Shown in pieces: positions 19,836 to 28,953 of a DNA stretch of 64,000 nucleotides. The translations under genes were made by a program, and so were the position numbers. Origin of the DNA: Pricia antarctica. GTDB taxonomy: Bacteria; Bacteroidota; Bacteroidia; Flavobacteriales; Flavobacteriaceae. The first letter of the stretch is position 1, and each line of letters opens with the position of its first letter. Location: contig DRGL01000059.1 in assembly GCA_011050085.1 (NCBI GenBank), positions 34,474 to 98,473 on the forward strand, given 5' to 3'. The notes below the pieces were generated by a model. That model was not told the DNA's origin and did not search any database. It saw only the letters and a list, made by a program, of their open reading frames with translations.

Positions 19836-20318
19836 TTATGCGCCTGACGTATCTATAACCTTTTCGAACCAGCGGTATAAATCTCCTTTTGTAATTGCGG
19901 CACCTTGTTCTATCAACTTGAACTTATCTAAATTTGAATCGTCTGAATAAGCCTTTGAAGCGGTCAAATATTCCACAAAATCGGATTGCCAGTTTTTCTT
20001 GAACCAATCGAAACCTATTTTGGTGGTTAAATCGATATCGGGATTCATAATTTTTACTGACAATAATTTCATTTCTTTCGTAGCACAATGAAACAGGTTC
20101 ATGTTCATGGCTGAAATATTCTCTAGATAGGCGACTTTGCCCAGTACCCCTTCCCATATCAAGTCGCTAAAAATGTCGATTTCGTCTTCTGCGACTTCGG
20201 GTTTCTGCTGTTTTAAACGTTTCCACTCCTCGCCGGTGATGGATTGGGTGGCCAGAAAGTTGACGAATTCCGGTTCGAGTTCTTCCAATTGCTGTTTGGT
20301 AAGCCTTGTATACTTCAT
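19836..20318 (-). CDS. DUF6495-family protein
   Basis: A 160-residue soluble protein from the ATG at 20318 (MKYTRLTKQQLEEL). The open frame extends further upstream, but that part crosses a terminator and the receptor gene and is not protein-like. It matches the flavobacterial DUF6495 pattern as I remember it: EFVNFLATQSITGEEW, DIFSDLIWEGVL, ATKEMKLLSVK, TASKAYSDDSNLDKFKL and QGAAITKG. It is acidic, has no signal peptide, and has no known function. A -7 box ends just 4 bases before the start, so the mRNA may be leaderless. Confidence 0.82.
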   Translation of the reverse strand: MKYTRLTKQQLEELEPEFVNFLATQSITGEEWKRLKQQKPEVAEDEIDIFSDLIWEGVLGKVAYLENISAMNMNLFHCATKEMKLLSVKIMNPDIDLTTKIGFDWFKKNWQSDFVEYLTASKAYSDDSNLDKFKLIEQGAAITKGDLYRWFEKVIDTSGA

Positions 20319-20322
20319 TCTG

Positions 20323-20330
20323 CAAAAATA
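20323..20330 (-). promoter_or_regulatory. -7 box of DUF6495 gene, overlapping a terminator tail
   Basis: TATTTTTG on the minus strand is an exact -7 match, made of the same T-rich stretch that forms the tail of the receptor terminator. The transcription start would fall at or next to the ATG at 20318. Confidence 0.5.
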
Positions 20331-20357
20331 AAAAGGTCGTACGGAATGCACGACCTT
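20324..20357 (-). terminator. Terminator after Oar-like receptor
   Basis: The minus strand reads AAGGTCGT, nine-base loop, ACGACCTT, then TTTATTTTT: an 8-bp perfect stem (20350-20357 with 20333-20340). It begins 26 bases after the receptor stop. Confidence 0.88.
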
Positions 20358-20382
20358 ATCGCAATAAATAATCGAATCTGTT

Positions 20383-23300
20383 TTAAAAGATGTACCGTAA
20401 CCCGAATTGTACCTGCCATCTTGATAATAGACTGGCGTCAAAACCGAAAGTTTCGGTCAATTCAGGATTAAAGGTATAGGTAGGCGTATTGTTCTCGTCT
20501 ACACTTACCGATACCGGATTTAAGTTGTTCGGCTGCTGTATTACCCCCCAATTACTGTTCAAAAGGTTACCAAAGTTCAAAATATCGGCGCTGAACTGAA
20601 TCGTATGGGTTTTGTTTTCGGACACATTAAAATTAAAATCCTGGAGTAATTTTACATCCCACCGGCCGCGCCATGGGGCCAGTGCACCGTAACGATCGAA
20701 ATAATCTCCACGATTATCGTTTAAATAATCGTCTTGTTGGATGAAATTCTCATAAGCCTGGGCTTGCCCATCACCGGAAAATTGCATTTGCTGCACCTCG
20801 GCTTCCGTAGGAATGTATAAAAGATCATTGTTTTGAAATGAACTGTCATTGTTGATATTGCCGGCATACGTATAATTGAAACGACCCCCTTGCCCATATT
20901 CGAAAAAAGTGGAAATAATAGTACCCCATCGCCCTTCACCGTAGGTAAACTGTTTTGAACCAACTCCAATGAAACGATGCGTATCACCATATTTGGAAAA
21001 GGACAGCACATCGTCGTTTGCATTACCAAGATTGGGATTAAAATCAAAGGCATCTCCGGTAATTTCAGCTTCGATTGAATTTACATCCTGCGCATTCAGA
21101 TAGTTATAAGCCACGCTGGCAAAGAGGCCATTGTCCCATGTTTTCTGCGCCTTTAAAGATGCGTTCCAAATTCTACCCTTATCGGAATTTGTGAACACAT
21201 AGGCATTGGTAGGGCCTCCAAAATCGTTTACTGCCTGATCGGCCAGTTGATATACCGGTCTATTGTCGACACCCTGCAAGGTTCCGGAAGGTGCATTCAA
21301 TCCCCAATTCTGCACGTGGGCGGCATTGAGGTCTTTTGTATAGGATAAATCGGCAGTTAGAATAATATCATTTTCGAAACGATGATCGGCACCGATATTA
21401 GTCCGCCAAACCTGCGGCCATTTGAAATCAGGGTCCACAATCTGATAAAAGAAAAAGTCGACGGCCTGTACCTGATTCCCCAACCACACAAAGGGAAAGC
21501 GACCCGTAAAAATTCCGGTGCCACCACGTACTTGGGTCGTTTGATTGCTTTTTACATCCCAGTTAAAACCTACTCGTGGTGAAATCAAGAAATCGTTACT
21601 GGGCAAGGTTGTCGAATTCAAGTTGGAGACCTCCCCCGTTTCCGGATCAAAATAATTTATATCCGGTTGATAGGAACCATCGGGAGATGTTCCACCTTTG
21701 CGATCTATATTTTCTTGTATTTTATCCTTTGTATCAAAATATAAAGGCTTGTCAAAACGGATGCCATAGGTCAATTTGAACTCATTGGTGATACTCCAGT
21801 CATCCTGCAGATAAAAGGCAAACTGGCCTACATTGGTCTCGGCCAAGGCCCATCCGCCGGGTGTGCCTTCTGCGGATCGGTTGTTATTATCAAACGTAGT
21901 TTCGGCACTTTGAATAAGGCCTTCTATCAGTCCGCCGGGTTGCGCATTGGCAAGAAACTCTTCGACATTCGCAAAATTCCTGAATTCTTCTCCGATTGGA
22001 AAACCAAAGGTACCGCCGTAAGCACCTAAATTAAACGAATTGTCAAACTGGAACTTTTCGAAAGAAACACCCGCGGTCAAGGTATGGTTCCCAATAAAAT
22101 AATTGAAATTATTGGTGACTTGAAACACTTTTTGATCCAACCGATTATTTATAGAAAACGGCTCGTGACCTGCAATGATATAATTACTACCGGCATCATT
22201 TTGTATAATAATACTAGGGGCCGGGGATGAAAACGGATCACGGGAATCATCAAAATGGGTGTAGCCCACTTGAAGTTTATTGGTCGCATTATCTCCGAAG
22301 GTAGAGTTGAGTTCTAACTGAAATGACTGTAGATTATTATTGATTCTATAACCGGAATTTTCGAACTGTAGCGTCTGTGCATTCGGTCCCCTTACGCCCA
22401 ATGCGGTAGGGTGGGCAGGTTTTTCCTTTGACGCGTCCAGAAAATTATAGATGACCGCCAAACGGTTATTATCGTTGATATTCCAGTCTAATTTAAGAAT
22501 TCCCTTGGTCGACTCCGCCCCGTAGGTAAAGCCTTGGTACGCTCCGGTGTTATAACCAAATCCTGATAAGGCTGACTGTACCGCAAGCAAATCATCTTCC
22601 ACAACGCGGGATTCGTTGATGGCACCCGAACCTGTATTAGGTACCCATCCGTTAGACCCTAAGTCGTCACGCGAATCTTGTTCGAAGTTTGCAAAAAAGA
22701 AAAGTTTGTTCTGGATAATGGGACCACCAATACTGATACCGTATTGGTTTTGGTTTAAATCCGGCTTCACGACATCTTCTCCCTTTATCTTGCCTCCAGT
22801 CAAACTTTCGTTCCTGAAAAAACCATAAACCGTACCCTGGAAGTCGTTGGTACCGCTTTTCGTCACCGCGTTTACGGTAGCTCCGGTGAAGCCGGACTGT
22901 GTAACGTCATACGGCGCCAACGATACCTGAATCTGATCTATGGCATCTAGCGATATAGGTTGGGAACTGCTTTGTCCCCCCGGGGACGGTGCATCTAGCC
23001 CGAATGGATTTCCAAAGAACGAACCATCCAAAGAAAAGTTATTGTACTGATCGTTTCGACCGCCGAACGAAAGCCCTCCTTCACCGGAATTTCCGGATGC
23101 ACTGGGCTCTAAACGGGTAAAATCTTCGGCCGATCTCGAAATGGTCGGCAACTTGGTAAGCTCTCTTCTTCCTACACTGGTCTCTGCTCCGGTGCGGCTA
23201 CTACCAAAGGTTCCACCACGATCGGAGATAACCGTGACTTCGTCCAAAGCTTGACTTTCCGTCATCAAAATCACATCTAAAGGAAACGTTTTTCCCAAGG

Positions 23301-23586
23301 TCAGAAAAATATTTTCAATCAAATGTTCCTTAAAACCTACATAGGTGACCGTCACCGTGTACGGGCCGCCAACTCGCATGTTAAGTATTTTGAAAAGCCC
23401 ATCTTGATTAGTGATTGCACCATATTTAGTACCGGTTGGCGTATGAACGGCTACCACGTTGGCCCCCAATAAAGGTTCGTTCTGATCATCTACAACGGTA
23501 CCGCCCATGTTTGAAGTAGTGATTTGGCCGGACGCATTGAGTACCGCGAAAATTAAAAATATAGGTAGGAGTAGTTTTTGAAACAT
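20383..23586 (-). CDS. Oar-like TonB-dependent outer-membrane receptor
   Basis: A 1067-residue Oar-type receptor. The signal peptide (MFQKLLLPIFLIFAVLNASG-Q) is followed by a carboxypeptidase-regulatory-like domain (about 22-110: GGTVVDDQNEPLLGANVVAV). Next is a plug-like region with SFGGRNDQYNNFSLDGSFF and TVNAVTKSGTNDFQGTVYGF, then a very long beta-barrel ending in WQVQFGLRYIF. Oar family proteins are large outer-membrane proteins known from Myxococcus (adventurous motility, development) and abundant in Bacteroidota; the substrate is unknown. It lies between the ribosomal operon terminator and its own terminator, a single-gene unit. Confidence 0.9.
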   Translation of the reverse strand: MFQKLLLPIFLIFAVLNASGQITTSNMGGTVVDDQNEPLLGANVVAVHTPTGTKYGAITNQDGLFKILNMRVGGPYTVTVTYVGFKEHLIENIFLTLGKTFPLDVILMTESQALDEVTVISDRGGTFGSSRTGAETSVGRRELTKLPTISRSAEDFTRLEPSASGNSGEGGLSFGGRNDQYNNFSLDGSFFGNPFGLDAPSPGGQSSSQPISLDAIDQIQVSLAPYDVTQSGFTGATVNAVTKSGTNDFQGTVYGFFRNESLTGGKIKGEDVVKPDLNQNQYGISIGGPIIQNKLFFFANFEQDSRDDLGSNGWVPNTGSGAINESRVVEDDLLAVQSALSGFGYNTGAYQGFTYGAESTKGILKLDWNINDNNRLAVIYNFLDASKEKPAHPTALGVRGPNAQTLQFENSGYRINNNLQSFQLELNSTFGDNATNKLQVGYTHFDDSRDPFSSPAPSIIIQNDAGSNYIIAGHEPFSINNRLDQKVFQVTNNFNYFIGNHTLTAGVSFEKFQFDNSFNLGAYGGTFGFPIGEEFRNFANVEEFLANAQPGGLIEGLIQSAETTFDNNNRSAEGTPGGWALAETNVGQFAFYLQDDWSITNEFKLTYGIRFDKPLYFDTKDKIQENIDRKGGTSPDGSYQPDINYFDPETGEVSNLNSTTLPSNDFLISPRVGFNWDVKSNQTTQVRGGTGIFTGRFPFVWLGNQVQAVDFFFYQIVDPDFKWPQVWRTNIGADHRFENDIILTADLSYTKDLNAAHVQNWGLNAPSGTLQGVDNRPVYQLADQAVNDFGGPTNAYVFTNSDKGRIWNASLKAQKTWDNGLFASVAYNYLNAQDVNSIEAEITGDAFDFNPNLGNANDDVLSFSKYGDTHRFIGVGSKQFTYGEGRWGTIISTFFEYGQGGRFNYTYAGNINNDSSFQNNDLLYIPTEAEVQQMQFSGDGQAQAYENFIQQDDYLNDNRGDYFDRYGALAPWRGRWDVKLLQDFNFNVSENKTHTIQFSADILNFGNLLNSNWGVIQQPNNLNPVSVSVDENNTPTYTFNPELTETFGFDASLLSRWQVQFGLRYIF

Positions 23587-23624
23587 AGCGCTCTATTTTT
23601 AAGTTTGTTTCGCGAAATTAGCGC

Positions 23625-23656
23625 AAAAAAAAAGAGCTATGAAAACATAGCTCTTT
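23625..23656 (-). terminator. Terminator of the rpsF-rpsR-rplI operon
   Basis: The minus strand has an 11-bp perfect stem AAAGAGCTATG/CATAGCTCTTT (23646-23656 with 23631-23641), loop TTTT, and nine T. It begins 25 bases after the rplI stop. Confidence 0.93.
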
Positions 23657-23680
23657 GAAGTTATTACTGGTTATCAACCA

Positions 23681-24133
23681 TTACTTTTGATCTGAAACCA
23701 CCTCGAAATTGAATTCGACGATGACTTCCCTATGTAATCGAATATCAGCCGTGTAAGGTCCGGCTCGCTTTATGGCACCTCCCCTAATACTGATATATTT
23801 TCTATCGATTTCATGACCGTCTTTGGCCAGAACATTTGAAAGATCTGAAGCAGTTACAGAGCCGAACAATTTGTCGGCAGCACCTACTTTTGCAGGTATC
23901 TTGATGTCAAGTGACTTCAAGGCGTCCGCAGTTTTGCTTGCAGAATCGACAACCTTCTTCTCTTTATGTGCACTCTGACGTAAATTCTCCGCCAAAACTT
24001 TTTTCGCCGATGAAGTTGCCATTGCAGCCATCCCTCTTGGGATTAAATAGTTTCTACCATAGCCGTTCTTCACGTCTACAACATCGTCTTTAAAGCCTAA
24101 ATGCTCTACGTCTTGTTTTAGTATAAGTTCCAT
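23681..24133 (-). CDS. rplI: 50S ribosomal protein L9
   Basis: A 150-residue bL9. I chose the ATG at 24133 (MELILKQDVEHLGFKDD), the conserved start; a longer frame reaches back into rpsR. The N-terminal domain has the diagnostic GYGRNYLIPRGMA, the central helix is charged, and the C-terminal domain includes DKLFGSVTASDLSNVL. Last gene of the S6-S18-L9 operon, 11 bases after rpsR. Confidence 0.97.
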   Translation of the reverse strand: MELILKQDVEHLGFKDDVVDVKNGYGRNYLIPRGMAAMATSSAKKVLAENLRQSAHKEKKVVDSASKTADALKSLDIKIPAKVGAADKLFGSVTASDLSNVLAKDGHEIDRKYISIRGGAIKRAGPYTADIRLHREVIVEFNFEVVSDQK

Positions 24134-24144
24134 CTTTGCTTTAA

Positions 24145-24441
24145 TTATTTTAGTAAATCCCCAACGTACGGCATTAGTGCGATATGACGGCACCTTTTAA
24201 TGGCCTGGGCCACTTTGCGCTGATATTTTAATGATGTTCCGGTTAACCTTCTAGGTAACAGTTTACCCTGTTCGTTTACCAACATTATTAAAAAATCGGG
24301 ATTCTTGTAATCAATATATTTAATTCCGTTCTTCTTGAAACGGCAATACTTCTTTTTAGTATTGGTCTCAATGTTCAATGGGGTCAAATAGCGGATTTCG
24401 CCATCTTTCTTCCCTTTTGCCTGTTGTTGTAGTGTTGCCAT
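24145..24441 (-). CDS. rpsR: 30S ribosomal protein S18
   Basis: A 98-residue bS18, which binds S6 in the 30S platform. The core YCRFKKNGIKYIDYKNPDF and PRRLTGTSLKYQRKVAQAIK, ending in ALMPYV, is canonical. It has a basic, slightly extended N-terminus typical of the phylum. It sits 4 bases after rpsF and 11 before rplI. In other bacteria the S6-S18 complex can regulate its own mRNA; no such element was identified here. Confidence 0.98.
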   Translation of the reverse strand: MATLQQQAKGKKDGEIRYLTPLNIETNTKKKYCRFKKNGIKYIDYKNPDFLIMLVNEQGKLLPRRLTGTSLKYQRKVAQAIKRCRHIALMPYVGDLLK

Positions 24442-24445
24442 ACTT

Positions 24446-24787
24446 CTAACCTTTGCTGGTTTTTAACCTTGTTCTTCTTTCTTCTGCCCACGCGATAGCG
24501 TGCTTATCCAATCGTACCGTTAAAAAGCGCATAACGCGCTCTTCCCTTTTAAGTTCTTGCTCATAGGGAGTAATCACTTCGCCGGTTGCGGTAAATTCGA
24601 ACAAGTGGTAAAACCCACTTTTTTTGTTCTGTATGGCATAGGCCAATTTTTTTAGTCCCCAATTTTCTTTGGTGACCATTTTGGCGCCATTCTTAATTAA
24701 GAAATCCTCGAATTTCTTAACTGTTTCCGCTATCTGTTCATCAGAAAGCACGGGATTCAAAATGAAAACAGTTTCGTAATGGTTCAT
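24446..24787 (-). CDS. rpsF: 30S ribosomal protein S6
   Basis: A 113-residue bS6. Conserved parts are MNHYETVFILNPVLSDEQ, ENWGLKKLAYAIQNKKSGFY and REERVMRFLTVRLDKHA. First gene of the operon, with a consensus promoter 22 bases before its ATG. The order rpsF-rpsR-rplI is the usual one in Bacteroidota. Confidence 0.98.
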   Translation of the reverse strand: MNHYETVFILNPVLSDEQIAETVKKFEDFLIKNGAKMVTKENWGLKKLAYAIQNKKSGFYHLFEFTATGEVITPYEQELKREERVMRFLTVRLDKHAIAWAEERRTRLKTSKG

Positions 24788-24809
24788 AAATGTATATTTT
24801 TTAGGAGCG

Positions 24810-24840
24810 CAAAAGTAAGAATATTTGCGTTACATTACAA
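24810..24840 (-). promoter_or_regulatory. Promoter of rpsF operon (TTG-N20-TACTTTTG)
   Basis: On the minus strand TTG (24838-24840) and TACTTTTG (24810-24817) are separated by 20 bases, an exact match to both Bacteroidota promoter elements. Confidence 0.8.
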
Positions 24841-24862
24841 GAAAACTAGAATTTCTTCGTTC

Positions 24863-24870
24863 TATATTTG
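24863..24870 (+). promoter_or_regulatory. Possible -7 box of the LytTR regulator gene
   Basis: TATATTTG is an exact -7 match on the plus strand, 146 bases before the regulator ATG. It is back-to-back with the rpsF promoter. The -33 element is not evident, so the call is tentative. Confidence 0.4.
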
Positions 24871-25016
24871 TATTAACCTAAATCGAACGTACCCAAATCT
24901 TAACCTATGTTCATTGCCAATTATAAAGAAAACTCGGCCAGTAACACTTTTTTTCTCAGTTGAACGTGTTTTTTTAGTATTTTGTCAATGATTTAACCCC
25001 ACAAATCGCCCTATTT

Positions 25017-25709
25017 ATGAAATTAAGAAGTATTATCGTAGACGATTCGTCTATGCAGCGTATGGCCGTTGCAAAGCTGGTAAACAGTCATCCGCAATTA
25101 GCTATGGTCGCGGAATACAGCAATGCGATTGAGGCCAAAAACGGTATTAAGAATCACGAGATCGATTTAATCTTTCTCGATGTTGAAATGCCTATCATAA
25201 GCGGATTCGACCTACTCGAGTCTTTGGAAAATAGTCCTCAAGTAATCTTGATTACAGGTAAACCTGATTATGCCCTTAAGGCATTCGATTATGATGTAAC
25301 CGATTATTTGCATAAACCGATTACCTTGGCACGTTTTGATGCCTCTGTTAAAAGAGCGCTTTCGAAATACGAACAAATGCATCAAGTTCTAGAAGACGAG
25401 GAGCATATTTTCGTAAAAAGCAATCTGAAAAAACGTAAAGTGATTTTGAATGACATTAAGTGGATCGAAGCTCTTGGTGATTACATTAAATTGGTGACCG
25501 ACGAGGCCAATATCGTAGTCTTATCGACGATGAAGTCTTTCGAAAAACAATTGCCCGAAGAGAAATTTCTAAGGATCCACAAATCATACATTGTAAACCT
25601 TGAGAAAATCGAAAAGTTCAACAGTAAAAATGTTGAAGTAAGTGGTCGATCTATTCCGCTGAGCAGGAATAAAAAGACAGAATTGGCCGAAGCACTTAGC
25701 AACGTCTAA
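25017..25709 (+). CDS. LytTR-family response regulator
   Basis: A 230-residue transcription regulator with an N-terminal receiver domain (about 1-120) and a C-terminal LytTR DNA-binding domain (about 130-228). The phospho-acceptor is Asp55 in IFLDVEMPI, with the acidic pair VDD at 8-10 and the conserved Lys in YLHKPITLARF. The LytTR part has the usual IKWIEALGDYIKL and FLRIHKSYIVNLEKIEKF. No sensor kinase gene is adjacent, so it is an orphan within the window; partners are usually 7TM or LytS-type histidine kinases. It ends in a strong terminator. Confidence 0.93.
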   Translation: MKLRSIIVDDSSMQRMAVAKLVNSHPQLAMVAEYSNAIEAKNGIKNHEIDLIFLDVEMPIISGFDLLESLENSPQVILITGKPDYALKAFDYDVTDYLHKPITLARFDASVKRALSKYEQMHQVLEDEEHIFVKSNLKKRKVILNDIKWIEALGDYIKLVTDEANIVVLSTMKSFEKQLPEEKFLRIHKSYIVNLEKIEKFNSKNVEVSGRSIPLSRNKKTELAEALSNV

Positions 25710-25731
25710 CACTTCTACTTTTATAATATAT

Positions 25732-25767
25732 ACCGCTGTTTCTTTGGAAGAAATAGCGGTTTTTTTT
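25732..25767 (+). terminator. Terminator after LytTR regulator
   Basis: ACCGCT plus TTTCTT pairs with AAGAAA plus AGCGGT (25732-25744 with 25748-25760; one G-T pair), three-base loop, then a T tract. Confidence 0.92.
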
Positions 25768-26027
25768 GTTCCCAAATTCGAAGATGAAACCTTGCCTGAA
25801 TTAGTTTCTCCTTATTTATTTTAAACTTTGAAAGCTTGATGTTTTACACTAGATTTAATCTTTCAAATGAGTAAGGCATACTCAAAAATAATCTAAAATT
25901 GAGCAAATTCAATCCAAAACTTATTTGCAAAAATTCAAAAAAACTTCCCCATTTCGAATGTTAGGATGACAATCTTTTTAAACTTTTGGTGTGATGGTTT
26001 TTTCAAGACTTTACTAGTTTGCTTCTA
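25768..26027. other. Rest of gap between LytTR gene and priA
   Basis: AT-rich stretch between two convergent genes (total gap 318 bases). Apart from the terminator at its left end I see no gene, repeat or RNA. A terminator for the priA operon is expected here, but no good stem was found. Confidence 0.6.
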
Positions 26028-28484
26028 TTAAATATGGTCCACGTTATAAATGACCCGAACACTGCGAAACTGTGAAACTGCATTAAACGATTTTTCAATT
26101 CGCTTGATAATGACCTTTGTTTTCTTCGCCGATTGTTTCGGTGGAATCTTGACCAGTATATTTTTCAAGTATTGATTGCGAATACGGGCGACAGGAGGAT
26201 ATTCAGGACCCAGAATATTACCCCTCAAAGCATTCCGCAAGGCCTGGGCAAACCATTCGGTCGCCTCGTTTAACCGATTGTACTCTTTATGCTTAAACGT
26301 AATTCGGATAATCCGGTTTTGAGGCGGATATTTGTATTGTTCCCTTTCATACAGTTGCTCGGTGAACATCCCAACGTAATCATTCGTCGAGACCTGTTTT
26401 AAAATTTGGTGGAACGGATTATAGGTTTGAATCAATACCCTGCCCTGCTTTTTGGTACGCCCTGCCCTACCCGATACTTGGGTCAATAGCTGATAACATC
26501 GCTCGTGCGCTCGATAATCGGGAAAGTTCAATAAAGAGTCGGCATTCATAATGCCAACTAAGCTCACATTTCTAAAATCGAGGCCTTTGGTAAGCATTTG
26601 TGTACCCACAAGGATGTCCATTTCCTGCTGTTCGAAAGCGGTAATAATTTTTTCGTAGCCATGTTTACCTCGGGTCGTATCAAGATCCATACGCCACGTC
26701 TTGGCCTGGGGAAATAGGGTTTCCAGTTCCTTTTCTACCTGTTCGGTACCAAAACCCTTGGTGTCTAAACTAGGGCTGCCACAAGCTTGGCAACTTTCTT
26801 GAAGAGCCATGTGGTAACTACAATAATGGCAGCGCAGCTGTTTCTTATATTGGTGGTACGTAAGACTGACATCACAGTTGGGACATTGCGGCGAATGACC
26901 GCAGGTGGTGCATTCAACTATCGGGGCATACCCCCTACGGTTTTGAAATAATATGACCTGCTCACCGGCATCCAATGTATTGCTGATCTCTTCGAGCAAA
27001 CGTTCCGAAAAATGGCCTTTCATACGTCGTTTTCGAGCCTGCTCCTTGAGGTCGACCAGTTCAATTTCAGGCATCAGTACATTGCCAAATCTACGTTTTA
27101 TCTCAGCGTAACCGTATTTTCCGGTCTTGGCATTAAAATAGCTTTCAATACTAGGCGTGGCAGACCCCAACAAAATATGACTTTGGTGCAAACCAGCTAA
27201 AACAATGCCGGCATCACGGGCGTGATATCGGGGTGCAGGATCGAATTGCTTGAAAGAGCTTTCGTGTTCTTCGTCAACAATTATTAGGCCGAGTTCTGAA
27301 TAAGGTAAAAACAATGCAGAACGTGCACCGATTACTATTTGTGCCTTTGGTTTTTTGGCTAGCACATTGTTCCAAACCTCCACTCTTTCCTGAATATTAT
27401 ATTTTGAGTGGTAGACAGACACCTTTTCCCCAAAATAATCTTGCAAACGGGAAATCAACTGTGTGGTCAGGGCAATTTCCGGTAAGAGGTAGAGGGCCTG
27501 CTTGCCAGATTGAATGCATTCTTCGATAAGCTTAACGTAAACCTCCGTTTTCCCGGAAGAGGTAACACCATGTAACAAGGTTACTTTTTTGGCTTTAAAA
27601 TTTTCTTTAATAACGTTTAAGGCCTCTATTTGATATTCGTTTAATTTTTTAAGTGAAAAATTCTCCTCTTCACCTTCGTAGTTGACCCGATCGGTTCGAA
27701 TAAAATATTCTTGTAAAATTTCTTTATCCACCAAAGCCTTGATTACAGATTTCGAGGTACCACTAATCTCCTCTAAATCAGAAACTTTAATGGGTTTTTT
27801 CTTTACGGCTTGCAATTGAAATAGGGACAGCACAACTTGACTTTGTTTTGGAGCCCGGGAGAGTGATTCCAATAAAGACTCCAGTTTTTGTTCAGAAAGA
27901 TAATCCGCACCCAATTTAACATACCGCAGTAATTTGGGCTTGTACTGGTCGTACATTTCCTCTTTTAGTAGGATTACTTTTTTTTCGAGGAGCCGGTTTA
28001 AAGTGGGAAGAATATTCTTTTTATCGATTATGGAACTAACCTCTTGAACTTTTAATGCAGATTGATGTTGTAGTGCTTCGTATACTAAAAATTCATCATC
28101 CTCTAAATCGGATTCGTTCACTTCAACGCTTTCATTACGTAAAATCAGGGTTTCACTCTCAAGTAGAAATGCGCTAGGTACGGCCGATCGGAAAACTTCG
28201 CCCAAAGTACACATGTAGTATTCCGCAATCCACTGCCAGTGTTTGATTTGCTGAGCCGTTACAATGGGATGTTCGTCTAAAATACGATGAATTTCCTTGG
28301 CCTCATAGACCTCGGGTTTGACGTTGTGAATCGAATATACTAAAGCCGTATAGATTTTAGACTTTCCAAAAGGAACGCCTATCCGCATACCAGGTTTCAA
28401 AAATTCGGCTTCGGGTTTAGAAACACTATACGTAAAGAGTTTTTCTAAGGGAATCGGTAAGATGACATCTATGAAATACTGCAT
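26028..28484 (-). CDS. priA: Primosomal replication helicase PriA
   Basis: An 818-residue 3'-5' DNA helicase that reloads the replisome at stalled forks. The ATG at 28484 (MQYFIDVILPIPL) is preferred over an upstream TTG. Domains: N-terminal 3'BD (1-105), winged helix, then helicase with Walker A GVTSSGKTEVY (about 306), Walker B VDEEH (about 403), and the zinc-binding insertion with paired cysteines (CTTCGHSPQCPNC, then CHYC and CQACG). Motifs V-VI include VSGRAGRTKKQGRV. Last gene of the nadC-yihY-DUF2147-priA unit, 28 bases after DUF2147. Confidence 0.97.
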   Translation of the reverse strand: MQYFIDVILPIPLEKLFTYSVSKPEAEFLKPGMRIGVPFGKSKIYTALVYSIHNVKPEVYEAKEIHRILDEHPIVTAQQIKHWQWIAEYYMCTLGEVFRSAVPSAFLLESETLILRNESVEVNESDLEDDEFLVYEALQHQSALKVQEVSSIIDKKNILPTLNRLLEKKVILLKEEMYDQYKPKLLRYVKLGADYLSEQKLESLLESLSRAPKQSQVVLSLFQLQAVKKKPIKVSDLEEISGTSKSVIKALVDKEILQEYFIRTDRVNYEGEEENFSLKKLNEYQIEALNVIKENFKAKKVTLLHGVTSSGKTEVYVKLIEECIQSGKQALYLLPEIALTTQLISRLQDYFGEKVSVYHSKYNIQERVEVWNNVLAKKPKAQIVIGARSALFLPYSELGLIIVDEEHESSFKQFDPAPRYHARDAGIVLAGLHQSHILLGSATPSIESYFNAKTGKYGYAEIKRRFGNVLMPEIELVDLKEQARKRRMKGHFSERLLEEISNTLDAGEQVILFQNRRGYAPIVECTTCGHSPQCPNCDVSLTYHQYKKQLRCHYCSYHMALQESCQACGSPSLDTKGFGTEQVEKELETLFPQAKTWRMDLDTTRGKHGYEKIITAFEQQEMDILVGTQMLTKGLDFRNVSLVGIMNADSLLNFPDYRAHERCYQLLTQVSGRAGRTKKQGRVLIQTYNPFHQILKQVSTNDYVGMFTEQLYEREQYKYPPQNRIIRITFKHKEYNRLNEATEWFAQALRNALRGNILGPEYPPVARIRNQYLKNILVKIPPKQSAKKTKVIIKRIEKSFNAVSQFRSVRVIYNVDHI

Positions 28485-28512
28485 TGCACGCAAGGTAATA
28501 CATCTAAAGGTT

Positions 28513-28953
28513 TTAACCTTCTACCCGTTTCCAAGTCTGTGTGCGATAAATAAAGGCTAAGTAGCCCCTGACCATTAGTTCGTCTGGATTATCGGGGTTA
28601 AGCCAAATCTTACATCGAAATGTCATGGCCTGTTGCGGATCGAAAAGTGTGTCTCCCTTGTAGATGCCATCGCCTTGGTGTTCGGCATCTTCGATTATGG
28701 TCATACCCAATACAGGCTTGCCCTTCCTATCACCATCGCATTTATCGCAAACAAAATTTTCTTTCCCTTCCTCAACGATTTTTAATACCTTACCGTCCAT
28801 CAATCCCTCATCATCTTCATAGATATGGATTATGGCTTTTGGTTTACCGGTTCGATCATCGATAGTCTTCCACTTTCCGAAAACGGATTGAGATTGAAGG
28901 CTTGACACGGCTAAGATTAGAAGGCAAATTGTGAGTACTTTATTCAATATCAT
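28513..28953 (-). CDS. DUF2147-family periplasmic protein
   Basis: A 146-residue exported protein with a signal peptide (about 1-20, cut after LQSQS) and a small beta-barrel DUF2147 domain. Visible parts are GKWKTIDDRTGKPKAIIHIY, a Cys pair FVCDKCDGDRKGKPVLGM, and AFIYRTQTWKRVEG at the end. The Cys pair suggests a disulfide or metal site. The function is unknown; relatives are lipocalin-like. Its start overlaps the end of the yihY gene by 14 bases, indicating translational coupling. Confidence 0.88.
   Translation of the reverse strand: MILNKVLTICLLILAVSSLQSQSVFGKWKTIDDRTGKPKAIIHIYEDDEGLMDGKVLKIVEEGKENFVCDKCDGDRKGKPVLGMTIIEDAEHQGDGIYKGDTLFDPQQAMTFRCKIWLNPDNPDELMVRGYLAFIYRTQTWKRVEG

Noticed and set aside
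20319..20441. Longer N-terminus for the DUF6495 protein
   Set aside because: The extension crosses the receptor terminator and coding region; family members start at MKYTRL.
24134..24193. Longer N-terminus for ribosomal protein L9
   Set aside because: It overlaps rpsR and is not found in L9; the conserved start is MELILKQ.
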